NCBI GenBank assembly: GCA_905331475.1
Contig: CAJNYU010000114.1
Span: forward strand, 558,001 to 622,000
Reading direction: 5' to 3'
Length of the DNA stretch: 64,000 bases
Source of the DNA: Rotaria socialis
Taxonomy: Eukaryota; Rotifera; Eurotatoria; Philodinida; Philodinidae
A program made the position numbers and the translations under genes. Of this stretch, positions 25,301-38,412 are shown one piece after another (within the stretch, counting starts at the first letter, position 1; each line of letters begins with the position of its first letter). The notes beneath the pieces are model-generated. The model was not told the DNA's origin, did not search any database, and was given only the letters and a program-made list of their open reading frames with translations.

Positions 25301-28300
25301 CTACAATACTTTTATTTACAATACGCGCCATTGTGAGAAACATAACATTCACTCACACTAATATTAAAGTAGTTATATTTAAAACTGCCTCTTTATATTT
25401 TTCTTAAATGCTATATAGTTTTTGAGAATAAACTGAGCTAATAAGCATCTTAACATATGAATATGAAAGCTTTCTTGCTCGATGTCATAGCCATCCGATT
25501 ATCACGACCGTTTTCTGTTTCTATTAGATTAGTTATGAATCGATTAGTTTTTCGTATATTAAAATTGATTTAGAGGGGAGCATCAAAAGTAGATTAGAAT
25601 GTCATATGAACCTAGTTAATGATTTTATTCATTGATGGACAGTTATTGTGTTTGTGAGAGAAGATAACTTTCCTGTGACGTCTTTTTAGACAGAAAATAC
25701 AACTAATATCTTTATAACGAGATTATTTTTACCTTCTATTACAGGCTAAAAGAACACGAATAGCTATCAGTTTTTGTCTCATCTAAAACAAGCAAAAATG
25801 CACTTGAGAAAATATGTCGGTTTGCAGTCTAATTTTTTGAAACATTCCAAAATAGTTTTGAATCATCTAGTTGAAATGTAAATGATTTTATTTTTATTTA
25901 GATCTCTAACATTAGAAGTGGATCGTGTAAAACGTCTTGAAGACGATATTCGTAAAAGAGAAGTAACATTATCAAATACTGAATTACACGTTGATCAACA
26001 AGTACAAATGAAATTAAACAAGTAGATATAAATTTATTTATTTTTATGATAGTTACTTTTTCTTTTCCTTGAATATAAGATTAAGATTTGAGATCGAACA
26101 GCAATTTACAGAACGTAATAAAAATTTACAATTAATCGAAATGAGAAACCAAGGTAATAAATAATTATTCCATTTTTAAACTTCATTTATTAAATAAATT
26201 TCTTTTCCTACAATTAGAAGAGGCAAGACGACTTAGTGAAGAACGTCTGTTAGCAGAACAAGCTAAATCAGAAGTGGTTTCATTACGAAAACATTATTCT
26301 GAGGCGGATGTAAATTGAAAAATTGAAATTAAAAACAAAAAAAGAATGTACTTTGATCATTTATATTGATTTTTAGTCAACAATTCACCGTTTACATAGT
26401 GAGGCTAAAGTCCTTCAAAGTGAAAATGAAATTTTACGTGAAAAAGCTAAACAAGTACACCATAACTTTCAACAATTACGACTTATTCTTTTCTTGTTTC
26501 TGTTTGATTTATTTAGGCTGTTGATTACCAATCGATTCGAGAGGAAAATGCCATTTTAAAAGCACAAATGAATAATAATACAAGGTAGAAATAATTTAAA
26601 GTGTTTTGTGATTTATTTTAAAAGTTTTCTACTTTTACAGTCGATCACAACATTCGAGTATGTGAACGTTTTTAGAGAATTTTAAAAGAAAATTGTTCTT
26701 TGTTTTCTTTTGAAGATCGACATCATCATGATAGCAGTAGTTCATCACCTCATGATCGATCAACTAAATCTGTAAGAAAAAGAAGAATGATGAGAAAATT
26801 TTCCTCAGAATTTCATTGATTTTTTTCTATTTTAGCGAGGCATTATCCGTGAATTAAAGACTGTTCTTGATAATCAACAAGTAGGTCAAAAAGTTGTGAA
26901 CGATGAACTAATCGATTTAAAGACACAAATTGCTTTATTGCAATCATCAAATGAACCAGAACCTTAGTAAGTAATACTTTTTTTTCTCCTCAAGCAATAG
27001 AACAATAATATATTTAAAAACTTGAATTTGTTTTTTGTCAAAAAGTTTTAATGGTCGTTTTCCAAGTAATACTGGTGGCGATTATTTATCTCATGTGATT
27101 AAATCGGCAAGTGATATTCAGTTAAACCACAGTAGATATTCAACATCATCAAACTATAATCAATTTATTGAAGACGCAAAATTACGAATGCTTGAACTTG
27201 ATCGGGAAGCTGACGTTTGTTTAGAAATTTAAATTTTTATTCGTTCCGAAATTTTGTTATTTATGTTGATAGAAAGTTGAAGAAAGTTATCGTGACTATC
27301 AACATCGCATTATGACTAAGACTTCGCATACCAGTAATTTACAACCAACAGGTAATTGTAGAGCTATCAAGACCATTTCCAAAGCGTCTGAATTCTTATG
27401 CGTCAAAGAAAGAAAGAATGAAAGAAAATGCTCCTACCGACATTTACGGGTTTTATATAAAACATAATTAAAAGAAAAACGAGAAAATCAAAGGAGTAAA
27501 ACTGTTTCACTGACAGTTGCGTTAGTTTTATTAATTAGACAACGGCATCTCTTTTACTCTTTTTCATTATATTAATAGTTATCATTTCACTACAGACACA
27601 TTTTGTATTTTAAATTGGTACTAAATGAGTAATATATCAAATTCTCTTATCTATTTGATTATTTCGTATTGTTTTATCCTCATTTCGTCAATGCATAGCA
27701 TAACATTGTGTATTTATTTAGTAGTTACACGTATGTATTTGCAATATTTTAATTGAATGGGCGTCTTTTTTACACTTCATTCATACCGACACGCGTTATA
27801 TGTGTAGGCTGTAATAAAAAAATCTTATTTTTGTCTGAAGCGATTCGCCCAATAAGCTTTTTCGCAATAAAAAAAACAAAATGATCAGTGTTGAAATGCG
27901 GAGTAAGAGTGGGATATGTATGCATTCAATGGTCGTTTCTTTTTATTGTTGATGTTTCAGGTCTATGTTTTATTCGTTAGTACTTTTAAAAAACATTCCA
28001 CTGATAAACATTGCTTTCATTCTTTTCTGTCTTACTCTCTTTCCCTCTCTATTTACCATGAATAAGTGACAAGAAGAGAGAATGAATAAATGGAAGACAG
28101 AAGGAAAGAATAGAAAAATCTACCAACGTTTTTGGTCTCATATTCTTTCGATCATTTCGTGGAATCGTGCATCAACAAATGCTTTTTTCATTATCTATTA
28201 AATAAGTAACTTTTATAAATTAATACATTCTAGAATATGATGCTTCTTTCAAATCCAAGTAAGCTTTAAAGTGACATATCCTATTAGACATATTTATATC

Positions 28301-31226
28301 AAACTAACCTCATTTGATGCCCGATTTCCTGCGCGAGATTGATGTGCCTGAAGAATCTCGTTGCCTAAATAATTCAATTAAAATCTTCAGCGAGCTTCCG
28401 TTAACGTCAGGAAGTCATCCTAGACAGCCCTACTGCGGCATACTGGTAGTCATCGACAATTGGTAACTGGCCAAAAAAAAAGAAGAAAAAAACTAGAAGT
28501 ATAATCATCTTTACGTTCGTGTTTATAGATTCTAACTTGTTAACATCTATTTACAAATACTATCATCATAAGAATACTCCTTATATCACTCTGATTATCA
28601 GACCTAAAATTTTGTATTTGCATCGAGTTTGAACGAATATTACTACTATCTTGTTCAATAGAAATATAGTCGTAGAATATTCAAAACAAATTCTCCCCTT
28701 AATTTCTATTCTTCTATATAACGAACAGAAGCTGTTTGATATATAGAAAAATATCTATGTTATGAATTTCGCTGAAAACTAGCTCATCTTGATTGCGGAA
28801 GTGAATAGATGTCTCAAATGATCATTTTGTTTTGCTGACACTAGTAGATCTTTGCAGCGAAGAAGCATTATAGTCGGTTGGGAAATGATCCTTTATTCAA
28901 AATTGGTTTACGAAATATCTCGTTTTCATATAGAATTTTTCATTTATGATAGAAAGTTATTAATAACAGATAATTATGTAATCATTGAAAGCAACGTTGT
29001 TTATTTTCATCTGCTATTATTTTTTCATTTGATCAAGTTAAAGATGCGAGAAGCACAGATCGGTTTAAGTTTTGGTCATCCTACTTCTTTGTCAACTTGC
29101 CGAGCAGAAAAGGAAAAGGAAAAAAGAACGACAAGCACCAACGGAACGACAATAACACGGAAACAAATAAAAATAAGAGTAATCATTCTCGTCCCAAATA
29201 CACACTGATTGGGTGATAAGAAATAGGAGAAAATGTTACTGACCTGCTAAACTTATTGGATTGCCAGTCTTGCCGATCACATAGTCTATAGTCATCGTTC
29301 TCGTTCTATAAGAGAGCACGATAAAGTTTTGTATTTATAGAATAGATATTATTAATTTAGTTTCTTATGAATTTATTCGTCATATTTTTTGTTAATTTAA
29401 AATAGCCAATAGATTTTCCGATCAAACCAATTCTAAATATGCAGTTAATTTTTTTCTGTGAATTAACAATAAAAGAAAGCACCTTCAACATAGGTTTACA
29501 GAGTCATCCTACCATTTAAGAATTGGTTCTGTTTAGGTTTGGTAAGGAATTTTTCTTGTTCTCTTTCATACTCTCTATTTCAAGAAGCTAAAATAGAGGA
29601 GGATTGCTTGATTACTGCTTTTAGCTTCAGAAAACTCTTTTTTCTTTTTCTCTCTCATGTCATTATTCGATGCTCATGCGCACATTCTTATCAAGGGGCA
29701 TTTTATCTTTCTTTGACATGGAATCGAAAATGGTCACTGTCACCAGTCCTCCTTTCTTCTTTTGAGAACCTTAGAGAAAAAAAGTCTTCATCAAAATACT
29801 ATTCAAATGTCAAATATCTTTGACGGATATTTGTTGCAAGAAAAAACACTATAACTTGTTCTTTTTTTAATTTTTTTTCTTTCGTTATCTTAAGAAATAT
29901 AATACATCAGTACCAAAACGTACATATAAACATGTCAATATTTTTATTATGTTAACCAGAACTTATTTGTGTACATAATTTAAGTTTCATAGAGCAAAAA
30001 AGAGGTCTGATATATGACCTTCTTGATATATTTTTTTTCAAGAATGTAATACAGAAAAAGATCGATTTTCTTTGACATTCTTCATTATCATTATTCAATA
30101 TATGCATAAGGCACCAGTCGTCGGTACACTTTTTCAGTGCATAAACAAAATCTTATTAGGGAAAAAAGTATTTTGCAAACCGCCTGACAATAAAACTGGA
30201 TAGCAGATTTTTTTTGAAAAGCTTTTTCTCGTTTTTGTGTCCTTGATAAGGATTAATTCATGTTTTGTATTTCGTCATTGTGTTTCAGTATTAAATCGAG
30301 AGGACAATCAGTACAACAGCACATATTGAAGTTTCTTGTTGAGAAACTGTTTATTTTGATGACATGCAATGTAAATAAGAGATTTTTTCTCTTTCTCACT
30401 AAGCATGCCTAAGACCGCTTAGTGTCGCAAAGCAACAATAGGACTAGCTATTTTCATTTATCTAACATTTTTCTTTTGCTTTAATTTTTCTTTTTTAAAT
30501 AATTTTTACAGAAAACGATTACTCATCTGTAGGACGCATGCCAACTGTTAAACTAAGTGGGCAAACTCAAAAAGCAACAGCAAATGCAGTGCCAACTTCA
30601 ACGTCATTGCAAGAGATCAGTGCACATTCACATAAATTTAGTTGGAATAAAGATCAACCATTAACTAATATACCTGAGTAAGATTTAATTAACAAATTAA
30701 ATAATTTTCTTTCAGCTGATATGAATTTGGAAAATAAGAATTTTGTTTTTCATTTATTTAAATATCTATCTTGCAGTTATAATTATTGATATTAGAAAAA
30801 CAATTCAATGTCTCATAAATAGGAATGTTTACATGGAAAAGTAAATACACAGAGAACAAAAAAAATGAGAAAAAGCTATTTTGTATAACATATTTTTGAA
30901 TGATATCATCGATGAAAATCAGCTTTCTTTTTTTCTTCAATTAAGAAGTTTATTAACGTCAAAAAATGCAACAAATGATCGACAAAAAACTATATCACAG
31001 AGTAACGATCGTACCTTTGAACACCCTGAAATAACAATAAAACCGTCATCATTTGATGAAAAAATACATCGACGTTTCATTACTGCAACAAAAACATTTT
31101 CCACAAATGAAAATGGTTCAGGTAGTGCACCAAATATTCTTGAACATCCTGATATGAGAACACCCATTGTTATGGAAAAGCATCAACTATCGTTATCATC
31201 GTCATCATCATCTCCTTCGTCAATTA

Positions 31227-31262
<36 letters not shown>

Positions 31263-31761
31263 GATTAGCTCGACAACAATCTGGTAAGACAAACAAAGAG
31301 ATTATTTTTAATTTAATTTAATTTCTTTTAGCTGACATTTATACAACAAGAGCTCGAACAATATCACCTGTGAACCGTGATACTAATCAAGCAAATTCAA
31401 GTATTGATAAAGAAAATGATTGTGTTTTTCCTATAGAAAACGATTGATTAATTATTTCTTAGCTAAAAATCTAATACGATCGAATTCACTAGAATCCTCA
31501 ATCAGTGAAATTGTCGAACGTCCTGAACAAGAAAAAGTAAACATTGTATTATTTTCTTTTGGTTTTTATGGTAATTTGCTTTAGAACGATGATACTAGTT
31601 CATCCACACCTCCACCACTAACTAGAGGCTCGACAAAAATTGTTCGTGAATACGCCGCAACAAGCTCAACTTCGGATGTTGACTCAGCAAGCAAACATTC
31701 CAATAATAACAATAATAATGCTAATCCTAAACTGCAATCGGAAGAAGACGATTTTTGGTGA
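21750..31761 (+). CDS. OFD1: OFD1 centriole and centriolar satellite protein
   Basis: OFD1 caps distal centrioles and is needed for ciliogenesis. My model has 23 exons and 886 codons before the stop (human about 1012): 21750-21845, 21925-22119, 22187-22255, 22323-22470, 23380-23522, 24121-24210, 24260-24343, 24401-24507, 25902-26021, 26080-26153, 26218-26309, 26377-26454, 26517-26584, 26641-26657, 26716-26771, 26836-26966, 27046-27214, 27273-27351, 30512-30677, 30946-31283, 31332-31421, 31463-31536, 31585-31761. All phases agree. The N-terminus (DLRIKLFDLMKSKGIID, LRGRLIHELRGG) and the LisH motif at about residues 68-98 (YDYTTSVFIPEAN) match OFD1. Long coiled coils follow, at about residues 180-600, including FIEDAKLRMLELDREAD. 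The tail is Ser/Asn-rich and ends EEDDFW. No disabling change is seen. The 41 bp intron at 31422-31462 and the 17 bp exon are the least certain pieces. Confidence 0.9.
22285..22322 (+). repeat. (TTTA)n tract forming a splice acceptor
   Basis: Tandem TTTA copies run right up to the AG that starts OFD1 exon 4, so the repeat itself supplies the pyrimidine-rich 3' splice signal. Confidence 0.8.
27352..30511 (+). other. 3.16 kb intron of OFD1
   Basis: This is the longest intron of the gene, with donor G/GTAATT and acceptor TTTTTACAG. It holds two spurious frames (28852-29208 and 29539-29823), both low-complexity, and a locally GC-richer patch near 28310-28450. No transposon protein or complete gene was recognised. 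Confidence 0.65.
31229..31260 (+). repeat. Coding (AAT)n tract, poly-Asn
   Basis: A run of about ten AAT codons in OFD1 exon 20 encodes poly-Asn right after a poly-Ser stretch. It is in frame, so length changes by whole codons would be tolerated. Confidence 0.85.
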
Positions 31762-31946
31762 AGATAATCATGCTTATTTCTTTTTTTTGCTTGTTACTCA
31801 TCTACTTTACTGTTGCTGTTTTTTTCCATTTAATGTGTACATAGTACGAATGAGAAAAAAGAGCAGAGAAAAAAGTAGATCAAGCCCAAAGACCATTCTT
31901 GGACTTTTTTAGTTTATTCTTTCTTTCTTTTTTCGTTTCAAATAAT

Positions 31947-34900
31947 TTAACGGGTTATTGTTCGTGTCCATTGATCAAGATTTGATATTGTTGTTGCTGG
32001 TGTTGACCACGTTTTTGATATTGGTGTATTATATTCTTGATTTGTAAAAAAAAGTGGATTACTAACACCTAAGCGATATGGTTGATAACGATCACTAGAA
32101 CGTTCTCCATATGGAATATATGATTGCGGTCGTATTGTCAAACCATACCTTAATTAATAAAATCAATAAAAAAACAAAAATAAAAAACAAAAACAAAACA
32201 AATTTACCATAAAAACCAAATGATGATAAAAACTAACATCAATGAAAATATATAACCAAATATAATAGCTAATGGCCAAAGATCAGTTGTTGTATTGTCA
32301 GCTTGCTTTAAATTAGTATTACGTAGTAGAGCAAGTGTTGGATCCAAATTGATTTCTGATTCACAATAGTCACCTGTATATTGTGAAAGACATGAACATG
32401 TGTAATTTTTTGCAGATATTGATGAACGGCATGTACCATTTGATAAGCACGGATTTGATAGACATGGATTCATATGGCAGGAAGGATCTAATAGAATTCA
32501 TAGTTACTTGTGTTTTTCCGATGAAAATATTAAATTAGAAAAGCGCATAGAAAATTTACGGGCGAGATATATTTCTTCCGGCAGACAACAATATGTTGTC
32601 AACAATTTAAACCATCGATTCAAATGTAGATCTAGAGAATTGTTTACTTTAATCGGAATAGGCTTATCATTCTATTGATATTTTACGAACGAGTATTCAC
32701 TAAAACATGAACCTAAGTATAAAAGTCATAACTTCATGAACTTTTCACTACTAAAGAAATGATTAAACTTTTCAATTATTTAATCTACAAAAACAAAGTA
32801 TGGTTTATTGAATAAAATAGTTGGACAAAAATTTAAAAGATTTTCTGAAAGTTCTTTTTATTAAAACAAGAGATTTATCTCAAAAAATTTAGTATGTGAT
32901 ATCGGTTGAACAAAAATGTTTGCTAGTGAATAAAATCCATCTAATAAGTTTTCCGATCGCTTGTCAAATAAACACTACTACAGAATCGAATGTTTTCTAC
33001 ATGTATCAAAAGATACACAGATTATTCATATTTGTTTTGTAAACTTTATCAAGTTATAAGTCGGAAAAAAGTGCTCATCATGTTTAACAACGCTTTCATT
33101 GATTATGATTAGTCAAAGCTAGTATTATAGACAAGCACAAGTATCAACATTTCTATGAGATTCTTTGGTTCCATAGTCTATATGTTTACTCGTTGTATTC
33201 ATAATATGAATAAATAATAAACATTAATATTCTTTTTTTTCAAATACTTTATTGGTGATCATTTGAAACTACGATTAACTGTAAATGTTTAAAGACAAAA
33301 GGCAAAAAATTAGAATGAGTATTTCGTAACTAATATTTACCACTTTTATTTAATTCCAGTCTATATTTGTGAAAATGTTGGCATAACTAGTATCTCGTTC
33401 AATCTCGTGTAATAATTGATATGAATAAAATAGAATCAAGCCTTCATAGGCAAAAGTTTCATCTCTTCCTGATTATATATAACCCCAGTCAGTAAAACGA
33501 AATCTTTACATTAATTGTATTTCTTTTAAATATCACCATAATAAAATTATAGATAAAAACTTCCGGTTGAGTACTAAAAACAGATGCAACTAACTTAATT
33601 TCGAGAATGTCATTTGAACATGAAGAATTAATTAGATAACTATGTGAGAATCAATACTGAAAATGCTTATAAACAATCATTTTCATCCCTATTCTGAAGA
33701 GGTCATCAAAAAATATTTCTATGTTTTGAATGGCTTGTTCGTCGTCTCTACTTCAACTAATGTTCGATGGTCTCTTCGTTTGCTGTAGATGTAAACAGTT
33801 GGTAAACATCTTATCTTGATTTATTGTAAAATTATTTGATATATTTTTATCTGTTCGATTCTTTGATAATGTTTTTAGATGACAGTCTGTCTTATTTTTC
33901 TCCATTTTTTCTACATGAGAATAAAATATTACTATTCAGCTTATAAATGTTTCATTAATAGCAAAGTGTCTTTTGTTCGTGCATGTTTCCCTTAAGTGAA
34001 CTTAGATCATTTCTTTTGTATTTAACAAGTAGAACAATCTAAGGTGACCATTTTGATAGTCACACAATATTATCCTGATTGATATTTAATTCGATTAGAG
34101 ATGAAAACATAATGACCTACTGATCTTGTCTACATATTTGCACAGGCTTAAACATGCAGTTTTAAGGGAACGGCGAGCATAGTGAATGCATGAGAAGACT
34201 ACGGTTGAATCCTATAAAAAAATGAATAGACATTGATGTCTATGAGCCTAAATCTATAATTGAGTTGTTCACATTTTTTAATTCAAATTTTCGTTTTAGA
34301 GAAACTCTTAGTTTTCATCGCCGTACTACGTTTGAAATGATGCAAATGTTTTCTTGGACTGAAGCTCTTTGCAACGGAAAATCTAAATGAATATGACGTC
34401 ATTCTATTTCTATCATGCATTCATCATTTTTATTGTTATATTACACGAATTTATATCAACCAGTATAACGCTTAATCGAACACCGATTCCGAGATCTACT
34501 GTATGACTAGTAATCACTGATAACATTTCATCTTTGCGCGTTTTAACCATAAATCTAGTGTATGTTATTCAATGAAAATGCTTTGTGAACAAATTTTACA
34601 CAGTTCATGAAGGTTTAATGCGCAATACTAATAAAAAGACATCATACTAGATCTGCGACAGCTACCAGTTCTTCGAACTAGTTCTTTTTGATGAACTAGG
34701 TTCATCAGCCAGTCCTTTTTTTTAGAACTGGCACCTTGGACCAGTTCTTTTTTTGAGAACTGGTACCTGTGTATATTATTACATAGGGACATCTATGTAT
34801 CTATAAATACATAGAAAAAATTTTCATATTATATTGGTCTGTATCTCAAAACGGTCGAATATTTCTACACAGAGAGAATGAGCAACCAGTTCAGTTCTTT

Positions 34901-37900
34901 CGAAAGGAACTGGTGACCAGTTCGAGTTCTTCAGAAAGGAACTGGTTAGGAATGCGACTACAGTTCTCAGTTCTGAACTGTTATAGACCTATATCATACT
35001 TGTTTTATGCGCATGAAATTAGCCTACCATTACTAGTAGAACAGTTCTTTTTAATTAATTCACAGTATGATCCAGTATGCGATGCTTTACATATGCATTG
35101 TTCTCGATTAGATTCATCAATCTAAATTAAAAATTCTCAATATTTTCTTGTGTTAAAACTTTCAACTCAACGTACCAGACAAATACCACCATTGCGACAA
35201 GGTCGAGTACATTTTTGATTGAATGGTAATAGTGGAAAAGGTACTATAAGGTTTGTATTTAGAAAAATGTTCGCAGAAATAAAAAGAAAATACTATACCT
35301 GGATATTCACAAAATTTGCCTGTATAATGAGGTCGACAAAGACATTGAATAGTACGATTAAGTTTTGTTACACAAATACTATGATGTTGACACGGTGAAC
35401 TTTCGCATGGATTTTGTTCTGTAAGATAAAGTTTTTTTCAGATGAAAGCTTTGATAAGTTTTTCTTTATCTAGCATGCATTCTTTTAATCTATTCTAAGT
35501 CTAAACTTACTAGACTGCGGACTTTTTAAAAATTCTGGAGTAATAATAAAGTCAGATAAAAGAAAAAAACTATCGCATCATGTTCTTACCAATTTCACAC
35601 ACAGTTCCAATATATGAAGGTGGACAAATACATTCGAATAAATGTTCAGATTTAACAATACAAGTTGCATCATGAAGACATGGTGCACTTAAACATGGTG
35701 TATATTCTAGAGAGGAAAAAAGATATATTTTATGAAATAATATCTTATTTCATTTATACTGTGTTCATCCAATATTATCGGTGTTGTAACAGGTAGTGGA
35801 AATAATCTTGTCGTTTTACTTATACCATAATTTTGATTTAACCAAATGAGATATTCATGTAGATCAGTTTTTGAAGGTATATTAGTTATATTTTTTATGT
35901 CTTTTGTCGGTGTTGTTATTTGAACAATTTTTTTCGTTGTCTTTGATGTTTGTAGGAAGACTTTTTGAGTAGTTGATGAAACTAAAAAGGATGAAATTAT
36001 TACACTAAATCTATAAATGTCTTCTGTCTCTTTCACTAGATAAAGATTGAGAACAATCAATTCCACCCCAATTATTTTCACATTTGCAAATTTCTGAATA
36101 TAAATCAATTTTATAACATCTACCATGAACACATGATATTCGTTCACATGAAGTAATGATAGCTGTAAAAGAAACAACAATAAACGTTTTAAAAGAATAG
36201 TAAACAAAATGTTATCTCTTACCAACTTCACAATTCCGACCAGTGTAACCTGATCGACAATGACAGCGATAAGCCGACACTGGATTAACACCAATTAATA
36301 TTTCACATGTTGCATTATGTAGACAGGGACGACTCGCACAACCAGATTCTTCTATTAGAATAAATAACAAACAAATTAAATCTGAGCTAAAGTAATGAGT
36401 ATAAACTCGAGATAATTAGGTATAATGTTAATAGAAAACACGAGTCTACTAGCTGAATCTATTAGCAAAATAGAATGAAACAATGGGATATCAATTACGA
36501 AGAAACTCCTGGGAGTAAATAGCCATCTCGGTATTTATATTCTGACAATATAAGATTATATAAAGATGAATGTAAGGCTAGTCATTTTCAAGATTTCATT
36601 CGAATTTGAATGTCTCTCTTTAGAGAAGATGCTCGAACGTGCTACTAGAATGCCAGAAAATCAATTATTGATATAGAACATTAGATAAGCATGACAATCG
36701 ATAAGAATGCAAATTCCAAAAGATTTAATTGAACAGGAAGAAGTAGTTCAAAGCAAAAGCAATAGTAATCATCATTTTAGAAATCTAGATTGGTTAAAAG
36801 CATAGAATTAATTTCGTTGTGAATTTGAAATCAAAAAGTTTCTTTCAAGATCTAAGTCTAATGCTTAACTAATCTTATTTCGTTTTATATAGGATTATAT
36901 TATCATTCGAAATATTCATCAATTATTAAACGCAGTGAAAAGAACAAGACTAGTCAACGATTCTTATTCCTAATGAACTTTTGCTTAATCATTATTGGTC
37001 AAATTAGGATGTTCTGAAATATCTCTCTCTCTCTCTGTATAAATTGAATTTTTAAGCGTTAAGATCAATGAAGAATTGAAATACTGAGTTTAGTTTATAT
37101 TCTAATAGAATATTTCTACAGATCAACCATTAAAGTAACGAATATACCCATTAGCGAACTTTGATTGCAATATTCCAATGTCCAACCGTCATGACAAATA
37201 CATTTTCCATTTTCTGAACAATCACCATGAACACAATTTATTCGATTACAGATCTGCTCAGCAATTTTCCCTGTTGGGCCTAGTCAAAATATTACTGGTC
37301 AAACTAGATGAATAAAAATCTATTTGATACTTGCCGATCTCACAAGTTCGCCCACTATATCCTTTTGAACATCGACACAGATAACTTCGTAGATATACAA
37401 CACATGTTCCATTATTTAAACATGGCTCCTCTTCACAAGCAGGCACATCTAAAACGAAAGGAATTTTTCTTTTTCTCAAACTTAGAACATCTCTTTTTAC
37501 CACTAAGACAGTCTGCTCCAAAATAGCCATGTTTGCAAATCTTTTGACCCGTAACCAGATCACAATCATAGCGTTGCTCATTTGGTATACAAACTATTTC
37601 ACAATTATTACCATAATAATTTGGCGAACAATAAAGCTGAAATTTCGAGTTTATTAAATCAAAAGAAAATAGCATATAATTAGAAAACAAACCGAAATAT
37701 CTGCTGTTAAATTCGTATAAGCACCAAACAAACTACGCAAGGAAATTCTTTGCATTTCTGCTGTTTCTGCTGATTTATAAATTTTAAGATCGAGCAATGT
37801 TCTTCCATAAAAATCAATTGAATCATGAATTGTACGATTATTAACATCATCAATATCAAGCACTTCTACAATTAAACCGATACCTGTCTAGAAAAATATA

Positions 37901-38412
37901 GAGAAAAAAAGTATCTTAAAAATCTATCCATGTAAATACTATGAATACTATACTTTTGGATATTTAAATCGAAAATGAATTATTGGTTGATACCAAAGAG
38001 ACACAAACGATGATGATCGTGGTTGAATAGCCGATCGATCTTCTTGCTTTTTATCGATATCAATAAATTGGATATCATTACCACCAACAAAACCCGTAAA
38101 ATGATCGCCTAATGTACAATTATGTGGATTTTGAAATGGTAATCGTACTAGACAAAATAAAATTGCAGTATCACATCGGCCATCTCTATTGATATCATGT
38201 TCGAGTTTTGTATCACATGGATGATTTTCATATGTTAAACCACTTGGATTTTTATAATGAAGTAAGCGTAAGGAAAGCGTTACTTCACTTAAAGATAACT
38301 ATAACACATTAAATGAACAAAAAAAAATTTAATATTAGAGAAAACATGTTTTCAAACAAACTTGAAGAATAGCAAAGTCATAAACAAGAATAATCATTAA
38401 CCATTGTACCAT
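31947..38412 (-). CDS. DSL-type Notch ligand (Delta/Jagged-like)
   Basis: A membrane-bound ligand that activates Notch on neighbouring cells. Exons: 38412-38362, 38298-37954, 37887-37693, 37636-37501, 37448-37335, 37279-37148, 36351-36223, 36162-36037, 35981-35760, 35706-35590, 35418-35299, 35243-about 35187, 32487-32208, 32148-31947, giving about 741 residues. Order: signal peptide (MVQWLMIILVYDFAIL), MNNL-like domain, DSL domain at about residues 200-242 (CSPNYYGNNC...CKHGYFGADC, six Cys), four EGF repeats, a Thr-rich linker, further EGF repeats, a TM helix at about 651-674 and a 66-residue tail. The intron after exon 5 uses a GC donor. Exon 12 ends inside an EGF repeat, and its second half was not found in the 2.7 kb intron that follows. 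All other phases agree. It converges on OFD1, with 185 bp between stop codons. Confidence 0.85.
32488..35186 (-). other. 2.7 kb intron of the Notch ligand with hairpin repeats
   Basis: It separates the broken EGF repeat from the last EGF/TM exon. It contains the cluster of CCAGTTC/GAACTGG inverted repeats at 34665-34985. I looked on the minus strand for a C-x-C...G..C half-EGF exon and found none with splice sites. Confidence 0.55.
34665..34985. repeat. Cluster of CCAGTTC / GAACTGG hairpin repeats
   Basis: At least five units consist of an AGTTC-type arm, a short loop and its reverse complement. Examples are CCAGTTCT-loop-AGAACTGG near 34734-34761 and ACCAGTTC...GAACTGGT near 34916-34946. 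Between them lies CTATGTAT-loop-ATACATAG near 34794-34815. The arms are similar to each other but the spacers vary. No terminal repeats or coding sequence are visible. Confidence 0.75.
37021..37038. repeat. (CT)n microsatellite
   Basis: Short CT run inside the intron between exons 6 and 7 of the Notch ligand gene. Confidence 0.8.

Noticed and set aside
28852-29208. 118-codon frame inside the OFD1 intron
   Set aside because: Low-complexity Lys/Thr/Ile composition and no start context; no similarity to transposon proteins that I recognise.
33121-33150. Minus-strand C-x-C (TGT GCT TGT) as the missing half-EGF exon
   Set aside because: A stop follows two codons later and there is no G..C pattern or donor.
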